12,042 bases of DNA from an uncultured Litorivicinus sp. (GTDB lineage Bacteria > Pseudomonadota > Gammaproteobacteria > Pseudomonadales > Litorivicinaceae), in assembly GCA_938091715.1 (NCBI GenBank), contig CALKMT010000202.1, positions 1-12,042 on the forward strand, in the 5' to 3' direction. A model generated the notes under the pieces. That model was not told the origin of the DNA, did no database searches, and saw only the letters and a list, made by a program, of their open reading frames with translations. This document shows, piece by piece, positions 1 to 7,160 of the stretch. The translations under genes and the position numbers were made by a program. How positions within the stretch are numbered: the stretch's first letter is position 1; every line of letters begins with the position of its first letter.

Positions 1-1055
1 TTTTGGTCTATTACCCGTATCACCGATTTGAGCACTTCACCGAGTTATTGCGCCAGGCCGCTTATGACTTAAAGGTGCGTAGCATTCAAATCAGCCTGTA
101 CCGCGTGGCATCGGACTCGATGGTCATCAAGAATCTGATCGATGCCGCCCGCAATGGTAAAAACGTCCATGTGGTGCTGGAGTTGCAGGCCCGTTTTGAC
201 GAGCAGAACAACCTAGAGTGGGCCCGAGTCCTGACCGATGCGGGGGTAAAAGTCAGTTTTGGGATCAACCAGTTAAAGGTTCACGCCAAGATCTGCCGAA
301 TTGTGCGCGAAGAGAAAAAAGAAAAGCGTCAGTATTGCTATATCGGCACCGGTAACTTCCACGAAAAAACCGCCCGGATTTATACCGATTTTGGCCTGTT
401 TACCGCCAATGCCGAGCTGTGTGACGAAGTCGAGCAGGTCTTTCAGTTTATCGAGGCGCCGTATAAGCGCTTTCGCTATCGTTACCTGTGGGTGTCGCCC
501 AGGACTCAGCGACGCGAGCTTTACCAGCGCATGGATCGGGAAATTGCCGTGGCCAAGAAAGGCGGTTTTGCCCGCATCCGCGCCAAGATCAATAACCTGG
601 TCGATGACGGATTGGTCGAGAAGCTATACGAGGCCAGCCAGGCGGGGGTCAATGTGCAACTGATCATCCGAGGCATGTGTGCTTTGGTGCCCGGCGTTAA
701 GGGCCTCAGTGACAATATCAAGATTATCAGCGTGGTTGATCGCTTTCTGGAGCACCCGCGCCTGGTGGAATTCGAGAATTCGGGCACGCCAGAGGTCTAC
801 ATCTCCAGTGCCGACTGGATGACCCGCAACCTGGATCGTCGAGTCGAGGTGGCGGCGCCAATTTTAGATCCTGAACTGGCCCAGCGGGTCATGCACCTGT
901 TCGAGATCCAATGGGCGGATCGGGCTAAAGCGCGTCAGATTGATGCGCAGCAGACCAATCAATACGTTCCCCGGGGCAATCGAAAGAAGTTACGATCCCA
1001 GCATCGAATTTACGATGTGGTAGCGAAATGGGATCGCGGTATTGAAGAAGTCTAA
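1..1055 (+). CDS. ppk: Polyphosphate kinase 1, C-terminal half (5' end outside window)
   Basis: Polyphosphate kinase 1 reversibly transfers the gamma phosphate of ATP to polyphosphate. The reading frame is open to the left edge (first full codon at base 3), so the N-terminal and CHAD-like head domains lie outside. About 350 residues remain of a family usually near 690. They match the two C-terminal phospholipase-D-like catalytic domains: YPYHRFEHFTELLRQA at the window start, LKVHAKICRI with the histidine that is autophosphorylated in the family (codon 282-284), IGTGNFHEKTARIYTDF, then VDRFLEHPR with the second conserved histidine, SSADWMTRNLDRRVEVA, and the terminal YVPRGNRKKLR. All catalytic landmarks seen are intact. 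The stop (1053-1055) lies 14 bases inside ppx, so the two genes form an operon. The TTG at base 3 is an internal Leu codon, not a start. Any promoter is outside the window. Confidence 0.97.
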   Translation, partial: LVYYPYHRFEHFTELLRQAAYDLKVRSIQISLYRVASDSMVIKNLIDAARNGKNVHVVLELQARFDEQNNLEWARVLTDAGVKVSFGINQLKVHAKICRIVREEKKEKRQYCYIGTGNFHEKTARIYTDFGLFTANAELCDEVEQVFQFIEAPYKRFRYRYLWVSPRTQRRELYQRMDREIAVAKKGGFARIRAKINNLVDDGLVEKLYEASQAGVNVQLIIRGMCALVPGVKGLSDNIKIISVVDRFLEHPRLVEFENSGTPEVYISSADWMTRNLDRRVEVAAPILDPELAQRVMHLFEIQWADRAKARQIDAQQTNQYVPRGNRKKLRSQHRIYDVVAKWDRGIEEV

Positions 1056-2487
1056 AGGCGGCCTTGCGGTCGCAGCGATTGACCTAGGATCGAACAGTTT
1101 TCATTTGGTGCGGGCCGATCAGATCGATGGGCACCTGCATACCCGGCACCGACTCAAGGTTCGGGTGCAACTGGCTCAGGGGCTGGATGCACAGAACCGC
1201 TTGGATTCCGCATCGATCAAGCGCGGCCTGGCGGCCCTGGAGCGATTCCAAGAGCACGTTCAAGACCTGCCGCCAGAGCAGATCAAGGTGGTGGGCACGC
1301 ATACGCTGCGCCAAGCCGTCAATGCGCGGGACTTTTTAAAGCCGGCGGCGGCCATACTGGGCAGTCCAGTCCAGGTGATCTCCGGTGCCGAAGAGGGCCG
1401 CTTGACCTTTCAAGGGGTTGCGCTGACCCAGCAAATCGAAACGGATACCTTGCTGGTGGATATTGGCGGGGGCTCGACCGAGTTGGTGCTGGGTAACGCC
1501 CAGGGCGTGACGGCGGTCAGCAGCCGCTCGATGGGCTGTGTGGTCTATCAGGGTCAGTTCTTTCAGTCGGGTGAGCGCCCCCAGCCGTTTCAATTTGCCC
1601 AAGCCCGCAATGAAGCCAGGTTGCAGACCGAGGCCGTCAGTCAGCGGTTCGTCGGATTCCAGCAGGTGCTGGGATCGAGTGGCACCATCAAGGCCATCGC
1701 TCAGGCCGGCGAGGCCCTGGGTCAGGGCAAGCGGATTACCGCGCAAAGTATGGAGCTGATCGAGGACGAACTGTGCGCCCTGGAAGCCGCAGATTTCCAG
1801 ACCCAAACTGGCATCAGCGCCGATCGTTATGCGGTGCTGCCCCCGGGCCTTGCGGTGTTGCAGGGCGTGTTTGAGCAATTAAATCTGGAGCACATGGAGG
1901 CCACCGAGGGTGCCTTGCGTGAGGGCTTGCTGGGCCAATTTTTGCCTGAGGGCGCGATTACTCAGGTTCGGGACACCACCATCGATGCGTTGCAGGCCCG
2001 GTTTAAGGTCGACGTCAAGCAAGCGCGACGGGTCCGGCGTTCGGCGCTCAGCTTTGCCGAGGTCCTAGGCGTTAAAGACCCAGCCCTAATCCAACTATTG
2101 CAGGATGCCGCCGATGTTCATGAGCTGGGGCAAAGCATCAGCTATTCGGACCATCACGAGCACGGGGCCTATTTGTTAACCCACTCGGATTTACCGGGTT
2201 TCCACCGTGACGATCAAACCCTGTTGGCCAGCTTGGTGGGTTTACAGCGCAAGCGGTTACCCGATTTGTCCGATTGGCCTGTCGAGCAATGCGCCGCGCT
2301 GGCCGCCCTGCGCCTGGCAATACTTAGCCATGTGTCACGACGCGAGGGCAGCGGTGTGAGCTTGCTACCGGTCGATGAGCGGATAAGCATCACCGAAGTA
2401 GAGCCCTGGCGTGTCGGGGACTTTGAAAAAGAGGCCAAGCGTCTGCGAGGCCTCGGATTGAATCTTAGGCTGGGGTCGGCGGGTTGA
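1042..2487 (+). CDS. ppx: Exopolyphosphatase (Ppx/GppA family)
   Basis: Ppx removes terminal phosphates from polyphosphate; the same family includes guanosine pentaphosphate phosphatase GppA. The 481 residues are close to the usual 490-515. Residues 11-23 carry the phosphate-binding AAIDLGSNSFHLV, residues 113-121 carry ISGAEEGRL with the likely catalytic glutamate, and 139-147 carry VDIGGGSTE. Together these make the actin-like ATPase fold. A C-terminal HD-like domain follows, with VHELG near 359-363, a histidine cluster at 371-374 and SDLPGF at 382-387. The first in-frame start is TTG at 1042, because a TAG lies upstream at 1021. It is preceded by only a weak GGGA, and it overlaps the ppk end by 14 bases, so translational coupling to ppk is likely. 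Placement beside ppk favours Ppx over GppA, although biochemical preference cannot be read from sequence. The 3' end overlaps phoB on the other strand. Confidence 0.93.
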   Translation: MKKSKGGLAVAAIDLGSNSFHLVRADQIDGHLHTRHRLKVRVQLAQGLDAQNRLDSASIKRGLAALERFQEHVQDLPPEQIKVVGTHTLRQAVNARDFLKPAAAILGSPVQVISGAEEGRLTFQGVALTQQIETDTLLVDIGGGSTELVLGNAQGVTAVSSRSMGCVVYQGQFFQSGERPQPFQFAQARNEARLQTEAVSQRFVGFQQVLGSSGTIKAIAQAGEALGQGKRITAQSMELIEDELCALEAADFQTQTGISADRYAVLPPGLAVLQGVFEQLNLEHMEATEGALREGLLGQFLPEGAITQVRDTTIDALQARFKVDVKQARRVRRSALSFAEVLGVKDPALIQLLQDAADVHELGQSISYSDHHEHGAYLLTHSDLPGFHRDDQTLLASLVGLQRKRLPDLSDWPVEQCAALAALRLAILSHVSRREGSGVSLLPVDERISITEVEPWRVGDFEKEAKRLRGLGLNLRLGSAG

Positions 2488-3151
2488 AACGATAGCCGGT
2501 CCCGCGCACGGTTTCGATCAGCGTTTCTTGCTCACCCAGGGCTTTGCGCAGTCGACGGATATGCACATCCACCGTGCGGTCTTCGACATACACGTCACCG
2601 CCCCATACCCGATCCAGCAGCTGCGTGCGGCTAAAGGCGCGGTTGGGATGAGTCATAAAGGTTTGTAGCAGACGAAATTCCAGCGGTGACAGATTGATCT
2701 CGTGCGTGTCGATAAAGGCACGCTGGCTGATGGGGTCCAAACGAACGCCGCCAAACTCGACTGCTTCCTCAATGCCCTTGGGGGTGGTGCGTCGCAGGAT
2801 GGCTTTAAGCCGGGCGACCAGCTCGCGGGGCGAAAAGGGCTTGGTGATAAAGTCATCCACCACGGACAGGCCAGTAATTTTCGCGTCCTCGTCCTCTTTG
2901 GCGGTCAGCATAATGATCGGCACGTCTTTGTGATTGTCGTCCTTACGAATCTTGCGCGCGACTTCTAGGCCGCTGGCGCCGGGCATCATCCAATCCAACA
3001 AGACCAGGTCCGGTTGTTGGGTCTGCAGGATTCGCATGGCTTGAATACCATCGGCTGCCTCAAGGGTTTCGTAGCCGGCCATCTCGAGGGCCAGCACGAT
3101 CATTTCGCGGATGGCGGTTTCGTCGTCAACAATTAATACAGTGCGGTTCAT
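2465..3151 (-). CDS. phoB: Phosphate regulon response regulator PhoB
   Basis: PhoB is an OmpR-type response regulator that activates phosphate-starvation genes after phosphorylation by PhoR. I chose ATG at 3151 (MNRTVLIVDDE, 228 residues; E. coli has 229). A GGGAAG ribosome site at 3160-3165 lies 8 bases upstream of it; in-frame ATG 3157 and GTG 3160 are possible but sit too close to that site. Numbered from this start, the receiver domain shows D9-D10, phosphoacceptor D53 in LLDWMMPG, T83 and K104. The winged-helix end contains VEDRTVDVHIRRLRKAL and the terminal TVRGTGYRF, almost identical to E. coli in the DNA-contacting helix. One residue is missing before K104: the common GADDY reads VDDF, so the lysine is 104 rather than 105. 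No phoR follows; the gene runs tail to tail into ppx. It probably shares a transcript with ubiA and has its own Pho box. Confidence 0.96.
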   Translation of the reverse strand: MNRTVLIVDDETAIREMIVLALEMAGYETLEAADGIQAMRILQTQQPDLVLLDWMMPGASGLEVARKIRKDDNHKDVPIIMLTAKEDEDAKITGLSVVDDFITKPFSPRELVARLKAILRRTTPKGIEEAVEFGGVRLDPISQRAFIDTHEINLSPLEFRLLQTFMTHPNRAFSRTQLLDRVWGGDVYVEDRTVDVHIRRLRKALGEQETLIETVRGTGYRFNPPTPA

Positions 3152-3159
3152 GTACATCA

Positions 3160-3165
3160 CTTCCC
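3160..3165 (-). promoter_or_regulatory. Ribosome binding site deciding the phoB start
   Basis: GGGAAG on the - strand lies 8 bases upstream of ATG 3151. It is nearly adjacent to, or overlapping, the two alternative in-frame starts at 3157 and 3160, so it favours the shorter 228-residue PhoB, which also matches the usual family N-terminus. Confidence 0.6.
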
Positions 3166-3195
3166 AATCGATGGCGGGAGGATAGTTTCAAAACT

Positions 3196-3213
3196 GTTAC
3201 GGTTTTGTGACGA
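3196..3213 (-). promoter_or_regulatory. Probable Pho box upstream of phoB
   Basis: Read on the - strand the site is TCGTCACAAAACCGTAAC. Against the classical 18-base Pho box CTGTCATAAAACTGTCAT it matches at 12 positions, including GTCA, the AAAAC centre and the second-half GT. It lies in the 63-base gap between the ubiA stop and the phoB start, about 45 bases before the ATG. A weak AACTAT-like -10 follows at 3182-3187. PhoB autoregulation through a Pho box is known in enterobacteria, and this PhoB has a near-identical recognition helix. The site is therefore a reasonable inference, but it is not proven. Confidence 0.5.
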
Positions 3214-3214
3214 C

Positions 3215-4078
3215 TCATGCCAAGGTTTGATGCTGATAGATCAAATCTAGCACCACCCCAGCAAACAAGACCATGCCGACCCGGTGATTGCTAACAAAGG
3301 CGGCAAAGTAGTCGGCCCGTTGTCGCGATGCGATTTGCCGATGTTGGTTCAAGAACAGATTGGCTGCGATTCCCAGCGTCAGAGCAAAAGGGAAACCCAG
3401 GCCCGAGCCGTAGCCTGCAACGCCCCAGGTGATGAGCGTCGCCACCTGGATCAGGGCGACCGCTTGGTGGTCATGATCGCCAAAGGCGATGGCGGTGGAC
3501 TTGATGCCGGCCTTTAGGTCGTCCGGCTTGTCGCACATGGCATATAGGGTGTCGTAACTCAGGGTCCACAAGACGTTGGCGATAAACCATAAAATCACCG
3601 GCCAGGTGATCGGCTGATCGGCGGCCACGGTGGCCATCAGGATCCCGGTGCTAAAGGCCAGCCCCAGAAAAAGCTGCGGGTAATAGGTCACTCGTTTGGT
3701 AAAGGGATACAGAGCCGCCAGGCCCAGGGCCAGCAAGCTGATCCACAGACTGGCAGGGTTCAAGGTCAGCACTAGGCCAAAGGCGCACAGCATCAAACCC
3801 GCAAAACAAACAAGCGCCTGAGCCGGGGTCAGTGCCCCGGTGACCAGTGGCCGGTGCTGGGTGCGCTCGACCTGTCCGTCCCAATGTCGGTCGGCGTAAT
3901 CGTTAATGGCGCAGCCCGCCGAGCGAGTCAAAAATACCCCCAGCGAGAAAACGATAAACAGGTGCCACCCGGGCCACCCTTGGGCGGCAATAAACAAGGC
4001 GATCAGGGTTGGCCAGTACAGCACCAGCCACCCGATGGGGCGGTTGAAGCGGATTAAATCCAGATACGCTTGAATCAC
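3215..4078 (-). CDS. ubiA: 4-hydroxybenzoate octaprenyltransferase UbiA
   Basis: UbiA is an inner-membrane prenyltransferase that attaches the polyprenyl tail to 4-hydroxybenzoate in ubiquinone synthesis. The 287 residues (E. coli 290) contain many hydrophobic membrane segments. The two aspartate-rich magnesium-diphosphate motifs are intact: NDYADRHWD at 59-67, and YDTLYAMCDKPDD at 175-187 followed by GIKSTAIAFG. The start is GTG 4078: an in-frame TGA lies just upstream at 4088-4090, no other start fits, and AAAGGA precedes it at 4 bases' spacing. The segment that in E. coli reads AFGWSIPM is AFSTGILM here (141-148), so the usual Gly-Trp and Pro are lost. In Pseudomonas, ubiC sits directly upstream; here there is only a short non-coding spacer and then recG. 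phoB follows 63 bases downstream on the same strand. Confidence 0.95.
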   Translation of the reverse strand: MIQAYLDLIRFNRPIGWLVLYWPTLIALFIAAQGWPGWHLFIVFSLGVFLTRSAGCAINDYADRHWDGQVERTQHRPLVTGALTPAQALVCFAGLMLCAFGLVLTLNPASLWISLLALGLAALYPFTKRVTYYPQLFLGLAFSTGILMATVAADQPITWPVILWFIANVLWTLSYDTLYAMCDKPDDLKAGIKSTAIAFGDHDHQAVALIQVATLITWGVAGYGSGLGFPFALTLGIAANLFLNQHRQIASRQRADYFAAFVSNHRVGMVLFAGVVLDLIYQHQTLA

Positions 4079-4182
4079 ATCATCCTTTCAGCATGGGTGT
4101 TCGCCGCATCACGCGGTCATCAAAATCTGTGGTGGATGCTATCACGGGGTATTGGGGCCCGTTGTCCTGCATTACCCCCAGG
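4079..4182 (-). other. recG-ubiA spacer, no gene
   Basis: This 104-base gap is the longest non-coding stretch in the window. It holds the ubiA ribosome site (AAAGGA, 4083-4088 on the - strand) and a loose inverted repeat GGGGTA (4146-4151) / TACCCC (4173-4178) around a 21-base loop containing GGGCCC. No T-run follows the repeat on either strand, so it is not a convincing intrinsic terminator. I found no promoter with both boxes well matched. ubiA may be read through from oxyR-recG or use a weak promoter here. Confidence 0.5.
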
Positions 4183-6234
4183 CTAAACTTGGCTATAGAC
4201 CACCCGGCTGCCGACCCAGCGCTGGATCAGGGCGCGGGCCTGGTCGGGATAGGCCTCGCGCAGGGTCTCGGCCAGGGCTTGTGTTTTTGGCAGCAGATCG
4301 CGATCACGGGCCAAATCGGCAATGCGAAAGGACAGATCGCCGGTCTGTCGGGTGCCCAGCACGTCGCCAGGCCCGCGCAGTTCTAAGTCTTTTTCGGCAA
4401 TCACAAAGCCGTCATTGGAATCCCGCAGGGTCTCCAGGCGTGCCCGGGAGGTTTCGCTTAGCGGGTGCCCGTACAGCAACAGGCAATAACTCGCGCGCTG
4501 CCCCCGGCCCACTCGGCCACGCAATTGATGCAATTGGGCCAGGCCCAGGCGCTCGGCATTTTCGATCACGATCAGGTTGGCGTTGGGCACATCAACGCCC
4601 ACTTCGATGACGGTGGTGGCGACCAGAACCTGGGTCTGCTGACGCTTAAACGCATCCATGGCGGTGTGTTTGTCCTCGCCGCTCATGCGACCGTGCACTA
4701 AGCCGATCGACAGGTCAGGCAGCGCCTGTTGCAACCACGCGTGGCTGGTCTCGGCGGCCTGGGCGGCTAAATGCTCAGAATCCTCGACCAGGGTGCAAAT
4801 CCAATAGGCCTGCCCGCCCTCGGCGACCAGGTGCGCGATGCGTTGCGCCACCCGATCCCGTGTTTGGGTGGACAGGACCCGGGTATCAATCGGGGTGCGG
4901 CCGGGGGGCAACTCGTCGATGACGCTTAAATCCAGATCCGCGTACAGGCTCATGGCCAGGGTTCTGGGGATGGGCGTGGCGGTCATGATCAATTGGTGCG
5001 GGCGATACGCACCGGCCTTGGCGGTCAGCGCCAGGCGTTGATCGACGCCAAAACGATGTTGCTCGTCCACGATCACCAGGCCCAGGCTGTCAAAGGACAC
5101 CGCGTCTTGAAACAAGGCATGGGTGCCGACCGCAATTTGGCAGGCCCCCTGTGCCAGTCGCTCCAGGGCCGGCTTGCGGGTCTTGGCGCTTTGGCTGCCT
5201 GAAAACCAGTCAACTCGAAATCCTAGGGGCTCAAACCACTGGGTAAATGCCTTGAAATGCTGTTCGGCCAAAATCTCGGTCGGCGCCATTACCGCGACCT
5301 GATGGCCTTGGGCTAGCACCGGTATCGCTGCCAGGGCAGCGACCAAGGTTTTGCCGGCCCCTACATCGCCCTGGACCAGGCGGTGCATTGGCTCGGACTT
5401 GGCCAAATCTCCCTGCAACTCGTGTAATACCCGTGCTTGGGCTTGGGTCGGGTGGTACGGCAGCCGGCGCAAAAATTCGGCCTGTAAATCCGGTGCTGGT
5501 GGGCAGGGTTTGGCCGGCACTGCCAACCGCTGATCCTTGCGCTCCAGCAGGGCCAGGCGGTGGCCGAGCAGCTCTTCAAGCACTAATCGAGCGCGGTAGG
5601 GCGAGTCCTCAAAGCGTGCCGCCTCGGCTGGAGTGGGCCGATGCACGCGCAGCAGGCTGTCCAACAGGCCAGGCAATTGATAATGCTCAGCCAGCTTCGG
5701 GGGCAGTAACTCGGTCAGCAGCTGGTCGGTCTGCACGCGCTCCAGGGCCTGGGCGATGAATTTGCGCAACGAGCGCTGCTGTAACCCTTCGGTGGTGGGA
5801 TAAACCGGGTCCAGGTGCTCGCTTAGGGGATCAATGCCGTCGTCGGTTTGGATCTCGGGGTGGACCATCTCCAATGCCCGAGGGCCAGGGCGTGCTTCCC
5901 CAAAGCAGCGCAGCAGTTGGGCATTTTCCAGCCGTGTTCGCATCGCGCGGGAATAGTGAAACAGACGCAGGGTCACCGTTCCGGTGGCGTCCCCTAGGGT
6001 TAGCAGTAACGAGCGCCGCTGTCCGTAGACCTCGCGGATGCCCAGTCGCTGGCCTTCGATGAGTGCCCGCTGACCCGGTTGCAGGCTGGCGATGGGGGCG
6101 ATGCGGGTACGATCCTCGTAGCGCAGCGGCAAGTGAAAGGCCAAATCCAAGACCGAATGCAGATGCAGTTTGGCCAGCTTTTCAACCAGTTTTGGCCCGA
6201 CCCCGGTCAGGTCGGTCAGGGCCGGTTCGGTCAT
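4183..6234 (-). CDS. recG: ATP-dependent DNA helicase RecG
   Basis: RecG is a monomeric branch-migration helicase that rescues stalled replication forks and processes Holliday junctions and R-loops. The 683 residues compare with 693 in E. coli. The N-terminal wedge region starts with LTGVGPKLVEKLAKL (9-23) and contains an OB-like fold around 57-130. Helicase motifs follow in order: Walker A GDVGAGKT 289-296, APTEILAEQH 317-326, the DEQH box at 390-393, TATPIPRTLAM 418-428, HGRM 514-517, and ERLGLAQLHQLRGRVGRG 561-578. The C-terminal GPGDVLGTRQTGDLSF (621-636) and ADLARDRDLLP (639-649) are typical of RecG rather than Mfd or PriA. ATG 6234 overlaps the oxyR stop as ATGA and has no clear ribosome site, pointing to translational coupling. 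An oxyR-recG operon is known in Pseudomonas aeruginosa. Confidence 0.98.
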   Translation of the reverse strand: MTEPALTDLTGVGPKLVEKLAKLHLHSVLDLAFHLPLRYEDRTRIAPIASLQPGQRALIEGQRLGIREVYGQRRSLLLTLGDATGTVTLRLFHYSRAMRTRLENAQLLRCFGEARPGPRALEMVHPEIQTDDGIDPLSEHLDPVYPTTEGLQQRSLRKFIAQALERVQTDQLLTELLPPKLAEHYQLPGLLDSLLRVHRPTPAEAARFEDSPYRARLVLEELLGHRLALLERKDQRLAVPAKPCPPAPDLQAEFLRRLPYHPTQAQARVLHELQGDLAKSEPMHRLVQGDVGAGKTLVAALAAIPVLAQGHQVAVMAPTEILAEQHFKAFTQWFEPLGFRVDWFSGSQSAKTRKPALERLAQGACQIAVGTHALFQDAVSFDSLGLVIVDEQHRFGVDQRLALTAKAGAYRPHQLIMTATPIPRTLAMSLYADLDLSVIDELPPGRTPIDTRVLSTQTRDRVAQRIAHLVAEGGQAYWICTLVEDSEHLAAQAAETSHAWLQQALPDLSIGLVHGRMSGEDKHTAMDAFKRQQTQVLVATTVIEVGVDVPNANLIVIENAERLGLAQLHQLRGRVGRGQRASYCLLLYGHPLSETSRARLETLRDSNDGFVIAEKDLELRGPGDVLGTRQTGDLSFRIADLARDRDLLPKTQALAETLREAYPDQARALIQRWVGSRVVYSQV

Positions 6235-7157
6235 TCAATCGGGGCCGCGTTGATGCGCTTGGCCACGCGCTTTAGCACTTCGACTAGGGCGGTGATGGCG
6301 CCGGGGCGTGGGAAGCTGGCCCGCCAGGCCAATGCCACGGTGCGTTTCATTTGATCGTGATGAAATGGGCGGTGGGTTAATAAGCCGGGCGCATAGCGCC
6401 CCGCCCCGACGGCCGAGGCCGGCAGCACCGTGATGCCCAGCCCACCGGCCACCATATGGCGTAGGGTTTCCAAGCTGGAGCCCTGGGTTAGAGTGGGGGC
6501 AGAGCTGGATTTCATACGTTCTTCGAGTGCTGGGCAGGCGTCCAGGATCTGATCACGCAGGCAGTGCCCCTCGCCCAGTAGCATCAAATCGTCCCGTATC
6601 AGGTCGTCACGGCTGATCGATTCGCGATCGTTCAGACGGTCCTCGGCACTCATCAGCACCTCAAAGGGTTCGTCATACAGCGGCAGGGTCACCACGTCGG
6701 TCTCGGTAAAGGGCAGGGCAACGATGGCGGCATCGATCTGGCCCTCGCGCAGGGCTTTGCGCAGGTCGGCGGTAAAGCCCTCTTCCAAAATCAGTGGCAT
6801 ATTCGGTGCGCGCTCGAGCATGGCCGGGATCAGATCTGGAAACAGATAGGGGCCGAGTGTGTGGATGGCGGCCAGTTTAAAGCGTCCCGACAGGGGGTCG
6901 GACTGCTCTCGGGCCATCTCGGTAAAATCCTGAGATTGCTCTAAAATGCGACTGGCCTGGGCGACCAAGGGCTGGGCGCTGAGCGTCAAGCGAACCCCCG
7001 ATCGGGCGCGCTCGAACAGCGGCAGTCCCAGCTCGTCCTCGAGGCGTTTAATGCCTGCACTGAGGGTCGGCTGCGAGACGTTGCATCGTAGCGCGGCTCG
7101 TCCAAAATGTTGTTCTTCGGCGAGGGCGACGAAATAGCGGAGGCCTGTTAGGGTCAT
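6231..7157 (-). CDS. oxyR: Hydrogen peroxide sensor and regulator OxyR (LysR family)
   Basis: OxyR is a LysR-type transcription factor switched on when peroxide forms a disulfide between two cysteines. From ATG 7157 the protein has 308 residues (E. coli 305). The winged helix-turn-helix is at about 1-60, with HFGRAALRCNVSQPTLSAGI and KRLEDELGLPLFER. The redox centre reads GEGHCLRDQILDAC, placing the cysteines at 199 and 208, exactly the E. coli numbers. HTLGPYLFP (99-107, with T100) and SSLETLRHMVAGGLGITVLPA also match OxyR. A TTG at 7169 would add four residues but has no family support. No good ribosome site precedes ATG 7157; a possible promoter lies inside the divergent gene. recG follows by ATGA overlap. 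The identification is firm because ordinary LysR proteins lack this paired-cysteine motif. Confidence 0.95.
   Translation of the reverse strand: MTLTGLRYFVALAEEQHFGRAALRCNVSQPTLSAGIKRLEDELGLPLFERARSGVRLTLSAQPLVAQASRILEQSQDFTEMAREQSDPLSGRFKLAAIHTLGPYLFPDLIPAMLERAPNMPLILEEGFTADLRKALREGQIDAAIVALPFTETDVVTLPLYDEPFEVLMSAEDRLNDRESISRDDLIRDDLMLLGEGHCLRDQILDACPALEERMKSSSAPTLTQGSSLETLRHMVAGGLGITVLPASAVGAGRYAPGLLTHRPFHHDQMKRTVALAWRASFPRPGAITALVEVLKRVAKRINAAPIE
7150..7154 (+). promoter_or_regulatory. Ribosome binding site for the YeeZ-like gene, within the oxyR start
   Basis: AGGGT lies 6 bases before GTG 7161 and supports that start. It falls opposite the first codons of oxyR, so the same bases serve translation of both divergent genes. 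Confidence 0.5.
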
Positions 7158-7160
7158 AAA

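Noticed and set aside
3..5. TTG as a start of ppk
   Set aside because: It is an internal Leu codon of the catalytic domain; the gene continues beyond the left edge.
1336..1878. 180-codon - strand open frame opposite ppx
   Set aside because: It lies fully within ppx, composition mirrors the coding strand, and no family is recognised.
2446..2455. Palindrome CGAGGCCTCG near the ppx end as a bidirectional terminator
   Set aside because: Only five-base arms with no loop and no T-run; expected by chance in GC-rich DNA.
4146..4178. Inverted repeat GGGGTA/TACCCC as a recG terminator
   Set aside because: Six-base arms around a 21-base loop and no following T-run on either strand.
4152..4610. + strand frame beginning in the recG-ubiA spacer
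   Set aside because: It runs mostly antisense through the conserved C-terminal end of recG, is Arg/Gly/Pro-rich, and lacks a ribosome site. The spacer does not appear to hold ubiC or a remnant of it.
5388..5759. 123-codon + strand open frame opposite recG
   Set aside because: Ala/Gly/Pro/Arg-rich shadow of recG codons with no start context or recognisable motif.
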